Source: Oscillospiraceae bacterium
GTDB taxonomy: Bacteria > Bacillota > Clostridia > Oscillospirales > Acutalibacteraceae
Length of the DNA: 64,000 nt
NCBI GenBank assembly: GCA_015065545.1
Contig: SVQA01000001.1
Location: 1 to 64,000, forward strand
Direction of reading: 5' to 3'
In this document: in pieces, positions 1 to 7,813 of the stretch
How the letters are laid out: the number at the start of each line of letters is the position of its first letter
Numbering within the stretch: position 1 is the stretch's first letter
The notes under the pieces: generated by a model
What the model saw: the letters and a program-made list of their open reading frames with translations, nothing else
The model's database searches: none
Told to the model about the DNA's origin: nothing
Translations under genes and position numbers: made by a program

Positions 1-52
1 TTTGGTTGGTTTGAAGTCTATTTTTTAGTGTTGCACTTGTTATTATAATCTA

Positions 53-158
53 CCCTCCCTTGTGTAAAGGGAGCTGGCAGCGAAGCTGACAGAGGGATTG
101 ACAACCCCTCCGCTCCTGCGGGCCGTCGTACGTCTTCCGTTAGCAAAAATCGGAGGGA
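53..158. repeat. REP/MITE-like intergenic repeat
   Basis: Non-coding stretch bounded by CCCTCC on the left and GGAGGG on the right, with nested short inverted repeats inside (CTCCCTTGTGTAAAGGGAG, then CAGCGAAGCTG). Elements of this kind are scattered through Ruminococcaceae genomes; that resemblance is from memory, and only one full copy is in this window. Bases 1-52 show nothing recognisable. Confidence 0.5.
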
Positions 159-196
159 GAGAAAAAATAAAGATACAATGCAACGCTATATGCACG

Positions 197-225
197 AAAA
201 AAGACCTCCGTCAAGGAGGTCTTTT
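197..225. terminator. Rho-independent terminator, usable on both strands
   Basis: Perfect 8-bp stem GACCTCC(G)/(C)GGAGGTC flanked by an A run on the left and a T run on the right. It sits directly against the stop codon of the minus-strand rodA-like gene, so it most likely ends that transcript. Confidence 0.8.
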
Positions 226-1388
226 TATATCTTTATTCTTTCATTTCTTGTGTAACTGAGTTTTATATTCGTTACATCCTTGTTGTGCAGTCTAACACTC
301 TGTACAAGTCCAAGTCCGAAATACAGACACATAGCCGAAGATCCGCCTGCACTGAAGAAGGGGAGTGTAATGCCGATAACAGGCAGCATACCAATTACCA
401 TTGCAATATTAATGATAGTCTGTGATGCAAGCAGTGCAAACATACCGTAACAAAGGTAAGAACCCAGCTCATCTCTTGCCTTAAGTGCATTTGTAAAAAC
501 TTTAATAATCAGTACAAGCAAGATAAGAAGCACAAGTATTGTGCCGAAAAATCCGCATTCTTCACCTGCAACAGAGAAGATAAAGTCGTTTTCCTGCTCG
601 GGTACTGTGCCAAGTCCCGTTCTGTAACCCTCTCCGAGTCCGTAGCCGTCAATACCGCCCGATGCAATAGAAACCTTACTCTGATATTGCTGATAACCAT
701 AGTCTGTAAGAGCATTTCCGTCAAGGTCAGCCAAAGCGAGAATTCTGCTTCGGTGTTCCTCGTTCATAATCACATTCCATAAAATCGGAATACTTACAGA
801 CAGCAAGCATATAAGAATTATAAAGTATCTGGCTTGAACCCCTGCAACAAACATCATAATGATTGCAATGAAAAGGAAGATTAGCGCAGAACCGTCGTCA
901 CCCTGAAAATGAATAATGGCAACGGGGAAGAGTGCATGAGCGAGTAAGCTGAGAACTGATGTAAGCTTTTCAAGTTTACCGTTTTTCTTAAGGTGGTCAA
1001 GATGTGTTGCAAAGGTTAGTATAAAACAAATCTTAACAAGCTCCGAGGGCTGGAAGGTAAGTCCGCCGGGGAGCCTTATCCATGCAGTATCGTCAGTACC
1101 GGTAACAGTAAATCCGAAAAGGAATACCGCCGCAAACATCAAAACAGAAATAATCGCCGCTATATACCAATATCTCGCTAAGTATTCATAGTCAATCATT
1201 GAGATGATAATGGATACACCATATCCGATTATGGCCGCCAATATCTGTGTTCGTACAAAAACACCGCCTGCTCTTTCTACACTCGAAAGCAAGAGAGCGC
1301 TGTAGACGGTGGCAACCAGGGAGAATAACCAGATGGTTTTATCGGAGTTTACGATGTAATCTCCGATTCCGCCAAAAAATCGTTTCAC
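225..1388 (-). CDS. rodA: RodA/FtsW/SpoVE-family peptidoglycan glycosyltransferase
   Basis: A 387-residue polytopic membrane protein of the SEDS family, which polymerises lipid II into glycan strands together with a class B PBP. Visible family marks are FQPSE (112-116), the YQxxQSKxxIxSGG region (235-245) and PEQENDFIF (263-271), where D268 is at the position of the catalytic aspartate. About ten hydrophobic segments span the length. The usual QPDLG motif reads GDDGS here (163-167). The start is a GTG preceded by AGAGG. RodA is preferred over FtsW because no division genes are adjacent, but SpoVE cannot be excluded. The gene is transcribed alone and ends in the terminator just downstream. Confidence 0.85.
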   Translation of the reverse strand: MKRFFGGIGDYIVNSDKTIWLFSLVATVYSALLLSSVERAGGVFVRTQILAAIIGYGVSIIISMIDYEYLARYWYIAAIISVLMFAAVFLFGFTVTGTDDTAWIRLPGGLTFQPSELVKICFILTFATHLDHLKKNGKLEKLTSVLSLLAHALFPVAIIHFQGDDGSALIFLFIAIIMMFVAGVQARYFIILICLLSVSIPILWNVIMNEEHRSRILALADLDGNALTDYGYQQYQSKVSIASGGIDGYGLGEGYRTGLGTVPEQENDFIFSVAGEECGFFGTILVLLILLVLIIKVFTNALKARDELGSYLCYGMFALLASQTIINIAMVIGMLPVIGITLPFFSAGGSSAMCLYFGLGLVQSVRLHNKDVTNIKLSYTRNERIKI

Positions 1389-1413
1389 CTGTATTCGCCT
1401 CTCAATCTAATTT

Positions 1414-1442
1414 ATTATATAAAACAAAAAAGAAAATATCAA
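1414..1442 (-). promoter_or_regulatory. Promoter of the rodA-like gene
   Basis: On the minus strand TTGATA and TATAAT are separated by 17 bases, 25 bases upstream of the GTG start. This is a good vegetative sigma-A type match. Confidence 0.65.
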
Positions 1443-1469
1443 GTCAAAAGAGAAAAGTTGTCAAAATAC

Positions 1470-1498
1470 TTGAAGATGAGTTGAGATAATGCTATAAT
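1470..1498 (+). promoter_or_regulatory. Promoter of fhs
   Basis: TTGAAG, 17 bases, TATAAT; about 40 bases upstream of the fhs start. It is divergent from the rodA promoter, with 27 bases between the two -35 boxes. Confidence 0.6.
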
Positions 1499-1539
1499 TA
1501 TTATGAAATAATATTAATTGATTTAAAAGGAGCGATATT

Positions 1540-3207
1540 ATGCTTTCCGACATCCAGATTGCCCAGCAAACAAAACTTACTCCAATTACCGAAATTGCCG
1601 AGAAAATCGGTGTCTCCTTCGAGGAATTAGAGCTTTACGGCAGATATAAAGCAAAGCTCAGCGACGAGCTTTCTTTAAGACTTCAGGACAAACCCGACGG
1701 CAAGCTCATCCTTGTCACCGCCATCAATCCCACTCCTGCAGGTGAGGGTAAAACTACAACAACCTGTGGTCTCGGTCAGGCAATGGCTAAAATCGGCAAG
1801 AAAGCAATTATTGCCCTTCGTGAGCCTTCTCTCGGCCCTGTATTCGGAGTTAAAGGCGGTGCTGCAGGCGGCGGCTATAGTCAGGTGCTTCCTATGGAAG
1901 ATATAAATCTCCATTTCACAGGCGATATGCACGCAATCACATCTGCTAATAACCTCCTTTGTGCACTTCTCGATAATCATCTTCAGCAGGGTAATGTACT
2001 TGGTATCGATCAGCGCAGAATTCTTGTTAAGCGTTGTCTTGATATGAACGACAGAGCTTTACGTTTTGTTAACGTTGGTCTCGGCGGCAAGGTTAACGGT
2101 ATTCCTCGTGAGGATGGCTTTATCATTACAGTTGCTACCGAGGTTATGGCAATTCTTTGCCTTGCAAGCGACATAGACGATTTAAAGCGCAGACTCGGCA
2201 ATATCCTTGTTGCTTATAACTTTAGCGGTGAGCCTGTATATGCCCGTGACCTTAAAGCAGAAGGTGCTATGACGGCTCTCCTCAAAGATGCTCTCAAGCC
2301 TAATCTTGTTCAGACAATCGAGGCGACTCCTGCTGTTATGCACGGTGGTCCTTTTGCAAATATTGCCCATGGCTGTAACTCCGTCCGTGCTACAAAGCTA
2401 TCACTCAAGCTTGCTGATTACTGTATTACCGAAGCAGGCTTTGGCTCTGACCTTGGTGCAGAAAAATTCTTCGATATCAAGTGTCGCTATGCAGGGCTTA
2501 AGCCATCAGCTGTTGTTCTTGTTGCAACTTGTCGTGCTCTTAAATATAATGGCGGTGTGCCTAAAGCAGAAACTGCAAACGAAAATCTCGAAGCACTTAA
2601 AGAAGGCATTGTAAATCTCGGTGCTCATATTGAGAATATGAGAAAATACGGTGTGCCTGTAGTTGTTGCAATCAACCGATTCCTTACCGATTCTCAGGCA
2701 GAGCTTGATTTTATTAAGGAATATTGCATAGAGAAGGGTGCTGACTTCGCTCTCTCCGATGTTTTTGCAAACGGCGGCGATGGCGGCGTAGAGCTCGCAA
2801 AGAAGGTTGTAGAAGCTTGCGAAAAGTCTTCTGAATTTAAGCTCCTTTATCCCGATACTATGACAATCAGAGAAAAAGTAGAAACAATTGCAAAAGAAAT
2901 TTACAGAGCAGATTCTGTTAACTTTACCGCACAGGCAGAGAAGGCTATGAAAGAAATCTCTTCTCTCGGTGGCGACAAATATCCCGTTTGTGTGGCAAAG
3001 ACTCAGTATTCGCTTTCCGATGATCCCACAAAGCTCGGTGCTCCCACAGGTCACACAATCACAGTACGTGACCTTAAACTCTCAAACGGTGCAGGCTTCG
3101 TAGTTGTTTATACAGGCGATATTATGACTATGCCCGGTCTTCCCAAGGTACCTGCCGCAGAGAGAATTGATGTTGATGCTGACGGCATTATCAGTGGACT
3201 TTTCTAA
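1540..3207 (+). CDS. fhs: Formate--tetrahydrofolate ligase
   Basis: ATP-dependent formyl-THF synthetase that joins formate to tetrahydrofolate, feeding purine and Met-tRNA formylation and the methyl branch of one-carbon metabolism. The 555-residue length is normal for the family. The P-loop [11 protein letters not shown] lies at residues 65-75, and the conserved [18 protein letters not shown] block follows near residue 95. A strong AAAAGGAG precedes the ATG. No other Wood-Ljungdahl gene is adjacent, so it probably serves folate metabolism rather than acetogenesis; that is inference. tsaE begins three bases after the stop, so the genes probably form one operon. Confidence 0.97.
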   Translation: MLSDIQIAQQTKLTPITEIAEKIGVSFEELELYGRYKAKLSDELSLRLQDKPDGKLILVTAINPTPAGEGKTTTTCGLGQAMAKIGKKAIIALREPSLGPVFGVKGGAAGGGYSQVLPMEDINLHFTGDMHAITSANNLLCALLDNHLQQGNVLGIDQRRILVKRCLDMNDRALRFVNVGLGGKVNGIPREDGFIITVATEVMAILCLASDIDDLKRRLGNILVAYNFSGEPVYARDLKAEGAMTALLKDALKPNLVQTIEATPAVMHGGPFANIAHGCNSVRATKLSLKLADYCITEAGFGSDLGAEKFFDIKCRYAGLKPSAVVLVATCRALKYNGGVPKAETANENLEALKEGIVNLGAHIENMRKYGVPVVVAINRFLTDSQAELDFIKEYCIEKGADFALSDVFANGGDGGVELAKKVVEACEKSSEFKLLYPDTMTIREKVETIAKEIYRADSVNFTAQAEKAMKEISSLGGDKYPVCVAKTQYSLSDDPTKLGAPTGHTITVRDLKLSNGAGFVVVYTGDIMTMPGLPKVPAAERIDVDADGIISGLF

Positions 3208-3210
3208 GCT

Positions 3211-3621
3211 ATGACAGAGTATATTTCACGCAGTTTAGAAGATACAGAACGCATCGCAAAAGAAATTGCGAGTACACTTGAGGGCAAAGAAGTAGTAGCA
3301 TTCTTAGGCGGTTTAGGTGCAGGAAAAACCACCTTTACCCGCGGACTTGTTTCCCACTTTGGTGTGGATAACGGAGTGCACAGTCCTACCTTTGCAATCG
3401 TCAACGAGTATCAGGGTACGGTCCCTGTATATCATTTCGATATGTACAGAGTGGCAGATGAAGATGATCTCTATTCAACAGGTTTTTATGATTATCTCGG
3501 AAAAGGACTTGTTATTATTGAATGGAGTGAGAACGTTCTGGATTTTTTACCACAGGATACAATTTTTATCGAGCTTTCTTATGGGGAAGAAGAAAACACA
3601 AGGATCATCAGAAGGAAGTAA
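3211..3621 (+). CDS. tsaE: tRNA threonylcarbamoyladenosine ATPase TsaE
   Basis: P-loop ATPase that drives the TsaB-TsaD-TsaE complex, which installs t6A at position 37 of ANN-decoding tRNAs. It is 136 residues, typical for the family. The Walker A motif GGLGAGKTTF lies at residues 33-42, and the SPTFAIVNEY segment (58-67) and HFDMYR (75-80) are family hallmarks. It sits three bases after fhs and four bases before tsaB, the usual partner gene. tsaD is not in this window. Confidence 0.95.
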   Translation: MTEYISRSLEDTERIAKEIASTLEGKEVVAFLGGLGAGKTTFTRGLVSHFGVDNGVHSPTFAIVNEYQGTVPVYHFDMYRVADEDDLYSTGFYDYLGKGLVIIEWSENVLDFLPQDTIFIELSYGEEENTRIIRRK

Positions 3622-3625
3622 ATAA

Positions 3626-4381
3626 ATGTTAATTTTATCAATCGATTCCTCTGCATCTGCCGCTTCTGCGGCTTTGATGGAGGATTCAAAGTTAATCGGT
3701 GAGTTTTTCACCAATACAGATTTTACCCATAGTCGGACACTTGCACCTATGATTGAAAATCTTTTGACTGTTTGCGGAAAAGAAACAGGTGATATAGACC
3801 TTATTTCCGTCAGCAATGGTCCGGGCTCTTTCACAGGAGTACGAATCGGAGTATCTGTTGCAAAGGGTATTGCCTTTGCCGATGACCTGCCTTGTATGGC
3901 AGTGTCTACCCTTGAATCTATGGCATATAATCTTACTCTTACAGATTGTATCGTCTGTGCGGTAATGGATGCCAGACGCAATCAGGTTTACAATGCAATG
4001 TTTCGCATTCGCTTCGGCGAGGTTGAGCGTCTTTGTGAAGACAGAGCAATTGCAATCTCTGAACTTAAAGAAGAGATAAGAGAACAATATTTGGGCGAGC
4101 GAGTAATTCTTGTGGGTGATGGCTCAACCGTTACAATGAGAGAAGTTATGGATTTACCCAAATCTGTAGAAATGGCACCTTCCAATCTTCTTTTTCAGCG
4201 TGCATCCTCTGTAGCTCTGGCAACTTTATCCAAGCTTAATGCAGGCGAAAAGCCAAAGAGTGGTGCAGAGCTTCTGCCCTCATACCTTCGACTTTCCCAA
4301 GCAGAGCGTGAACGACAGGAAAAGGAATCTGTAAAAAATATTGTAGGGGCGATTAACGAATCGCCTGAAAATAAACAATAA
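3626..4381 (+). CDS. tsaB: tRNA threonylcarbamoyladenosine biosynthesis protein TsaB
   Basis: ASKHA-fold, catalytically inactive paralogue and dimerisation partner of TsaD in t6A synthesis. The 251-residue protein has the TsaB signature SNGPGSFTGVRIG (63-75) and the N-terminal LSIDSSASAASAAL. It follows tsaE in the same operon. The last ~16 codons run through a palindrome (GGCGATT...AATCGCC, 4348-4365) that looks like a dispersed REP-type repeat, so the C-terminal tail IVGAINESPENKQ may come from a repeat and be dispensable. Confidence 0.93.
   Translation: MLILSIDSSASAASAALMEDSKLIGEFFTNTDFTHSRTLAPMIENLLTVCGKETGDIDLISVSNGPGSFTGVRIGVSVAKGIAFADDLPCMAVSTLESMAYNLTLTDCIVCAVMDARRNQVYNAMFRIRFGEVERLCEDRAIAISELKEEIREQYLGERVILVGDGSTVTMREVMDLPKSVEMAPSNLLFQRASSVALATLSKLNAGEKPKSGAELLPSYLRLSQAERERQEKESVKNIVGAINESPENKQ
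4348..4365. repeat. REP-like palindrome inside the tsaB 3' end
   Basis: GGCGATT-AACG-AATCGCC hairpin preceded by TTGTAGG. The motif TGTAGGGGCGA...TCGCC resembles short dispersed palindromes of Clostridia (from memory). It is read through by tsaB. Confidence 0.4.
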
Positions 4382-4393
4382 GGAGAATATAAA

Positions 4394-4837
4394 ATGATAG
4401 CAATAGGATGTGACCATGGCGGTCTTGATATTAAAAACGCAATCGTAGAATATTTTAAAACAGCAGGAGTAGATTACAAGGATTTCGGTACATACACTCC
4501 CGATAGTGTGGATTATCCCGAGTATGCCTATAAGGTAGCAAAGGCAGTATCCGAGGGCAAGTGCGAAAAAGGTATAATTTGCTGTGGTACAGGTATTGGT
4601 GTTGCAATTGTTGCAAACAAGGTGAAGGGTATCCGTGCAGCAACAGTTACCAACGAATTTTGTGCAGAAATGACCCGCCGTCACAATGATTCCAACATCG
4701 TTACAATGGGCGGCAGAGTTATCGACGAAGTTACCGCAGTGCGTCTTGCAGAAATATTTATCAACACTCCCTTTGATGGCGACCGTCATACAAAGCGTGT
4801 AGATATGATTTCCGCTATTGAAAACGGCGAATTTTAA
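4394..4837 (+). CDS. rpiB: Ribose-5-phosphate isomerase B
   Basis: Interconverts ribose-5-phosphate and ribulose-5-phosphate in the non-oxidative pentose phosphate pathway. The 147-residue protein shows the RpiB/LacAB fold signatures: CDHGG at 6-10, the catalytic cysteine in CGTGIG (64-69), and a conserved RRHNDSN block. A good GGAG precedes the ATG, 12 bases after tsaB, so it is probably the last gene of the fhs-tsaE-tsaB-rpiB unit. A strong terminator follows. An allose-6-phosphate isomerase role is formally possible. Confidence 0.95.
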   Translation: MIAIGCDHGGLDIKNAIVEYFKTAGVDYKDFGTYTPDSVDYPEYAYKVAKAVSEGKCEKGIICCGTGIGVAIVANKVKGIRAATVTNEFCAEMTRRHNDSNIVTMGGRVIDEVTAVRLAEIFINTPFDGDRHTKRVDMISAIENGEF

Positions 4838-4848
4838 TCAAAAAAGAA

Positions 4849-4883
4849 AACAACCGACCTTTACTAAGGTTGGTTGTTTTTTA
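4849..4883 (+). terminator. Terminator after rpiB
   Basis: Long stem AACAACC(G)ACCTT / AAGGT(T)GGTTGTT with loop TACT, followed by a T run. Confidence 0.85.
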
Positions 4884-4910
4884 TACATAAGCTTTTAATT
4901 TTACAATAAA

Positions 4911-4940
4911 ACAAAAAGCCACCTTTAATCAAGGTGGCTT
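4911..4940 (-). terminator. Terminator of the tRNA-Leu gene
   Basis: Read on the minus strand: stem AAGCCACCTT / AAGGTGGCTT with a short loop, then TTTTGTTTT. It directly follows the encoded CCA of the tRNA. Confidence 0.8.
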
Positions 4941-5027
4941 TGGTGCCGGTAGTGGGACTCGAACCCACACGGTATCGCTACCAACGGATTTTGAGTCCGT
5001 CACGTCTGCCAATTCCATCATACCGGC
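4941..5027 (-). tRNA. tRNA-Leu (anticodon CAA)
   Basis: An 87-nt class II tRNA on the minus strand. The acceptor stem GCCGGTA/TACCGGC closes perfectly, with discriminator A and an encoded CCA. The anticodon stem ACGGA/TCCGT holds the loop CTCAAAA, giving anticodon CAA, which reads UUG. A variable arm longer than in class I tRNAs and the GGTTCGAGTCC T-arm are both visible. Its own promoter and terminator flank it, so it is transcribed singly. Confidence 0.96.
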
Positions 5028-5038
5028 GTATGCAAAGT

Positions 5039-5067
5039 ATTATACACTATGTGTTTTCAAATTGCAA
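5039..5067 (-). promoter_or_regulatory. Promoter of tRNA-Leu
   Basis: On the minus strand TTGCAA, 17 bases, TATAAT, ending about 11 bases before the tRNA 5' end. Confidence 0.7.
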
Positions 5068-5099
5068 GATTTTTATAATATTTTTTACAGGGTACAAAT

Positions 5100-5684
5100 A
5101 TGAGTTTAGATTTTATGTTTTTTATAAACACCATACTTCTCGGAGTAGGTCTTGCTATGGATGCCTTCTCAGTATCATTGGCAAATGGTCTCTCTGAACC
5201 ATTGATGCGAAAAAGAAAGCTGTTTGCAATTGCAGGAGTATTCGGTTTTTTTCAGGCCTTGATGCCTCTTGTAGGTTGGGCTTGTGTACATTTGTTTCTA
5301 AGTTTTTTCTCTTCATTTCAAAAGTACATTCCTTGGATTGCATTAGCTCTGCTTTTGTATATCGGAGGTAATATGATTTTTGAAGCGCGAAAGGGAAGCG
5401 GTGAAGAAGAAAAAACAGCAAAGCTCGGTTTTGCAACCTTGCTGATGCAGGGTATTGCAACCTCAATCGATGCTCTGTCTGTGGGCTTCACAATTTCTGA
5501 TTATAATCCGATTATGGCTCTGTTTGCCGCAATTATTATAGCTGTGGTTACTTTTATCATTTGTATAGCGGGTGTAATCATCGGTAAAAAGTTTGGAACA
5601 AAGCTTTCGGGCAAAGCAAATATTCTCGGTGGCTTAATTCTTATAGCAATCGGTATTGAAATTTTCATCACAGGTGTGTTTTAA
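5100..5684 (+). CDS. mntP: Manganese efflux pump MntP
   Basis: A 194-residue protein with six hydrophobic segments, matching the MntP (DUF204) family that exports Mn2+. The two internal repeats each carry the conserved aspartate motif: AMDAFSVS (D21) and SIDALSVG (D124). Length and topology are typical. No yybP-ykoY (manganese) riboswitch fits in the 72-base gap upstream, so control of expression is not apparent. The gene stands alone between a divergent tRNA and guaA. Confidence 0.92.
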   Translation: MSLDFMFFINTILLGVGLAMDAFSVSLANGLSEPLMRKRKLFAIAGVFGFFQALMPLVGWACVHLFLSFFSSFQKYIPWIALALLLYIGGNMIFEARKGSGEEEKTAKLGFATLLMQGIATSIDALSVGFTISDYNPIMALFAAIIIAVVTFIICIAGVIIGKKFGTKLSGKANILGGLILIAIGIEIFITGVF

Positions 5685-5762
5685 TACCGTTTATGTGTAT
5701 TTTTTACATATTTTTACGAAGTTTCTGCTACTATTTTTCTGCATATTTTTAAAGCTTTATAC

Positions 5763-5791
5763 TTGAAATTAAAAATACATTGAACTATAAT
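5763..5791 (+). promoter_or_regulatory. Promoter of guaA
   Basis: TTGAAA, 17 bases, TATAAT; 32 bases before the ATG. No purine-riboswitch core is recognisable in the short leader. Confidence 0.65.
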
Positions 5792-5822
5792 ATTTATAAT
5801 ATTTTTTTAAGAGGTGTTGTAT

Positions 5823-6824
5823 ATGGAAAATAACAAGCGTCCCGAAACAATGCAGCGTATTACAACAGCCAAACTGGCAGAAGAATTTATCAATGATCAG
5901 ATTGCTCAGGTTCGTGCACAGGTAGGCGACAAGAAGGTACTCCTCGCCCTTTCAGGCGGTGTAGATTCTTCTGTTGTTGCCGCTCTTCTTATCAAAGCAA
6001 TCGGTAAGCAGCTTGTGTGTGTTCATGTTAACCATGGACTTATGCGTAAAGGCGAGAGCGAAGCTGTTATCGAAATGTTCGGAAACGAGCTTGATGCAAA
6101 CCTTATATATGTAGATGCAACCGACCGTTTCCTCAATCTTCTTGCAGGTGTCAGCGACCCCGAGAGTAAGAGAAAGATTATCGGCGCAGAATTTATTAAC
6201 GTGTTTGCTGACGAAGCAAGAAAGCTTGAAGGTGTTGCATTCCTTGCACAGGGCACAATTTATCCCGATATTCTCGAAAGCTTCAAGCAGGCAGAGGGCA
6301 AGAAGGCAGTTAAATCCCATCACAATGTTGGCGGTCTTCCTGAGGATCTTCAGTTCGAGCTTGTTGAGCCTATCAAGCTTCTCTTCAAGGACGAGGTTCG
6401 TGTAGTGGGCGAGGCACTCGGTCTTCCTCACGCAATGGTTTATCGTCAGCCATTCCCGGGTCCCGGTCTTGGTGTTCGTTGCCTTGGCGCAATCACACGT
6501 GACAGACTTCACGCACTCCGCGAAGCAGATGCAATTCTTCGTGAGGAATTCAATCTTAACGGTCTTGCAGAAAAGGTATGGCAGTATTTTATTGCTGTTC
6601 CCGATATTAAGAGCGTTGGTGTAAAGGACGAAAGCCGCTACGAAGGCTGGCCTGCAATCATCCGTGCTGTTAATACAACAGACGCAATGAGCGCAACAAT
6701 CGAGGAAATCCCTTACGAAATCCTCCACAAAATCACCTACAGAATCACTCACGAGGTAGAGGGCATCAACCGTGTCCTCCTCGATCTCACTCCCAAGCCC
6801 ATCGGCACAATAGAGTGGGAATAA
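5823..6824 (+). CDS. guaA: GMP synthase, ATP pyrophosphatase subunit only
   Basis: Adenylates XMP and aminates it to GMP. The 333-residue product has only the PP-loop ATPase (SGGVDSS, 44-50) and the C-terminal dimerisation domain (RQPFPGPGLGVRCLG, then PKPIGTIEWE at the end). The ~190-residue N-terminal class I glutamine amidotransferase of ordinary bacterial GuaA (about 510 residues) is absent and is not encoded upstream. Archaea use such a split enzyme. Either a separate amidotransferase gene exists elsewhere or ammonia is used. The ATG at 5823 is chosen because AAGAGGTG ends six bases before it; an upstream in-frame GTG lies inside that site. xpt and a nucleoside transporter follow, consistent with purine metabolism. 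Confidence 0.93.
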   Translation: MENNKRPETMQRITTAKLAEEFINDQIAQVRAQVGDKKVLLALSGGVDSSVVAALLIKAIGKQLVCVHVNHGLMRKGESEAVIEMFGNELDANLIYVDATDRFLNLLAGVSDPESKRKIIGAEFINVFADEARKLEGVAFLAQGTIYPDILESFKQAEGKKAVKSHHNVGGLPEDLQFELVEPIKLLFKDEVRVVGEALGLPHAMVYRQPFPGPGLGVRCLGAITRDRLHALREADAILREEFNLNGLAEKVWQYFIAVPDIKSVGVKDESRYEGWPAIIRAVNTTDAMSATIEEIPYEILHKITYRITHEVEGINRVLLDLTPKPIGTIEWE

Positions 6825-6830
6825 TACCAA

Positions 6831-7131
6831 ATGTCACCAGACAAACTAGTTTATCCCCAAAAGAACAAACTTGATTATCCTGGTTAAATTACAAAACCGC
6901 CTTTCAGTTTACACTGATTGGCGGTTTTTTTTTACTTGTACCCCCTCGATTGTGCCGATGTGCTTGGGAGTGCGGAGAGTTGTTTTAGCCAGTATTTATC
7001 TGTGTATTATGGGTTTCTGAATAGTTTGTTTGTACTGTATGCCTTTACTTACTTTGGGATACTTGATTGTTTACTGATATATATTTATTGGTTTACTGTA
7101 GAGGATAAAGAAGATTGTTCTTTTCAGGCTA
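6831..7131. repeat. Direct repeat copy 1 of a ~300-bp element
   Basis: Begins with ATGTCACCAGACAAACT six bases after the guaA stop and ends at TTCTTTTCAGGCTA. It matches copy 2 (7814-8116) over its whole length at roughly nine positions in ten, with only small gaps. Within it lie two 16-bp near-repeats (6841-6856 and 6865-6880, ACAAACTNGNTTATCC, 24-bp period), a terminator hairpin, and an inverted copy of the guaA 3' end (6941-6971). A 90-codon TTG-initiated frame runs through both copies, but the differences between copies are largely non-synonymous, so I treat it as non-coding. Confidence 0.85.
6893..6933 (+). terminator. Terminator after guaA, inside repeat copy 1
   Basis: AAAACCGCC / GGCGGTTTT stem with an inner CAGT/ACTG stem, then a run of nine T. 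The equivalent in copy 2 (near 7877-7918) has lost pairing (AGCC against GGCGG) and is probably weaker. Confidence 0.75.
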
Positions 7132-7222
7132 CTAACAATAGTAATTCGATGTTTTTAGTTGACTTGTTATCTGTTTCTGTAGTACCCTAAGTTTACACAT
7201 ATTTTATATGGGGGGATTATTT

Positions 7223-7759
7223 GTGGAATTGTTTGATAATACATCAGAAAGAGATGCATATATTGAAAATCTAATTGCTATTGGATATGTTACTGGTGTT
7301 GCTGGTATAGATAACATAGGTGAAGCGCAGTTGTTTGTTGATAAAAAGAATTATCGTATTGTTATTCGTGCTAAATATGACAAGAACATGAATAATTATT
7401 CAGATGATTATGAAATCTGTTATAACATCGATGGCATTACAGAGTTTAAATATGAAGGATGCAACACTCAAAACTTCATTAATCGAACAGATATTAGAGA
7501 TTTCTTTAAACTTATTATTTCTGATACACATAGTATTGATTTCTATGTAGAAAAAAGATTTTCGAATACAGATGCTAATAAGGATAAACATCTTCGCCTA
7601 AATCTGATTTTTGCTTTTATACACTTGATAGAAGACGAAGCAACAATCTCCTGGGTCAATGAATTCTGTGAGAATAATGACTTATTACCGCTTTTCGATG
7701 AAACAGGGGAAGTATCTGTTAAAAATATGAAAGAGAATGCAAGACTAATAAATATATGA
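7223..7759 (+). CDS. Orphan protein between the two direct repeats
   Basis: I do not recognise this protein. It is 178 residues from a GTG at 7223, chosen because GGGGGGA ends six bases before it; the in-frame ATG at 7208 overlaps that site. It is soluble-looking, acidic, rich in Asp, Asn, Glu and Ile, with no signal peptide, membrane segment or cysteine cluster. Two parts can be seen: a beta-rich N-terminal half (residues 1-90) and a more helical C-terminal half. Codon use is AT-richer than the flanking purine genes, which fits acquisition. It sits between two ~300-bp repeats. A single small acidic protein in such a spot could be an immunity or antitoxin-like protein, but nothing in the sequence shows it. 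Confidence 0.65.
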   Translation: MELFDNTSERDAYIENLIAIGYVTGVAGIDNIGEAQLFVDKKNYRIVIRAKYDKNMNNYSDDYEICYNIDGITEFKYEGCNTQNFINRTDIRDFFKLIISDTHSIDFYVEKRFSNTDANKDKHLRLNLIFAFIHLIEDEATISWVNEFCENNDLLPLFDETGEVSVKNMKENARLINI

Positions 7760-7813
7760 GAATTAGTTGATTTTTAGGTTATGACTCGTTATAATACTTA
7801 CAAAAGGCGTTCT

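Noticed and set aside
2506..3054. Long frame opposite fhs
   Set aside because: It lies wholly within a strongly supported gene, has Cys/Phe-rich low-quality sequence and no ribosome binding site. The same applies to other long antisense frames, such as those within guaA (5952-6830) and copA (29863-30480).
5685..5822. Purine riboswitch upstream of guaA or of xpt (8117-8300)
   Set aside because: No conserved aptamer core or terminator pairing could be found in either leader, and the promoters lie too close to the genes to leave room for one.
6918..7190. A 90-codon frame in repeat copy 1 and its 70-codon counterpart in copy 2 (7901-8113), which look like a small membrane protein
   Set aside because: Both start at TTG inside the terminator T run with no ribosome binding site, and the differences between copies are mostly non-synonymous. 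The similarity is explained by DNA duplication.
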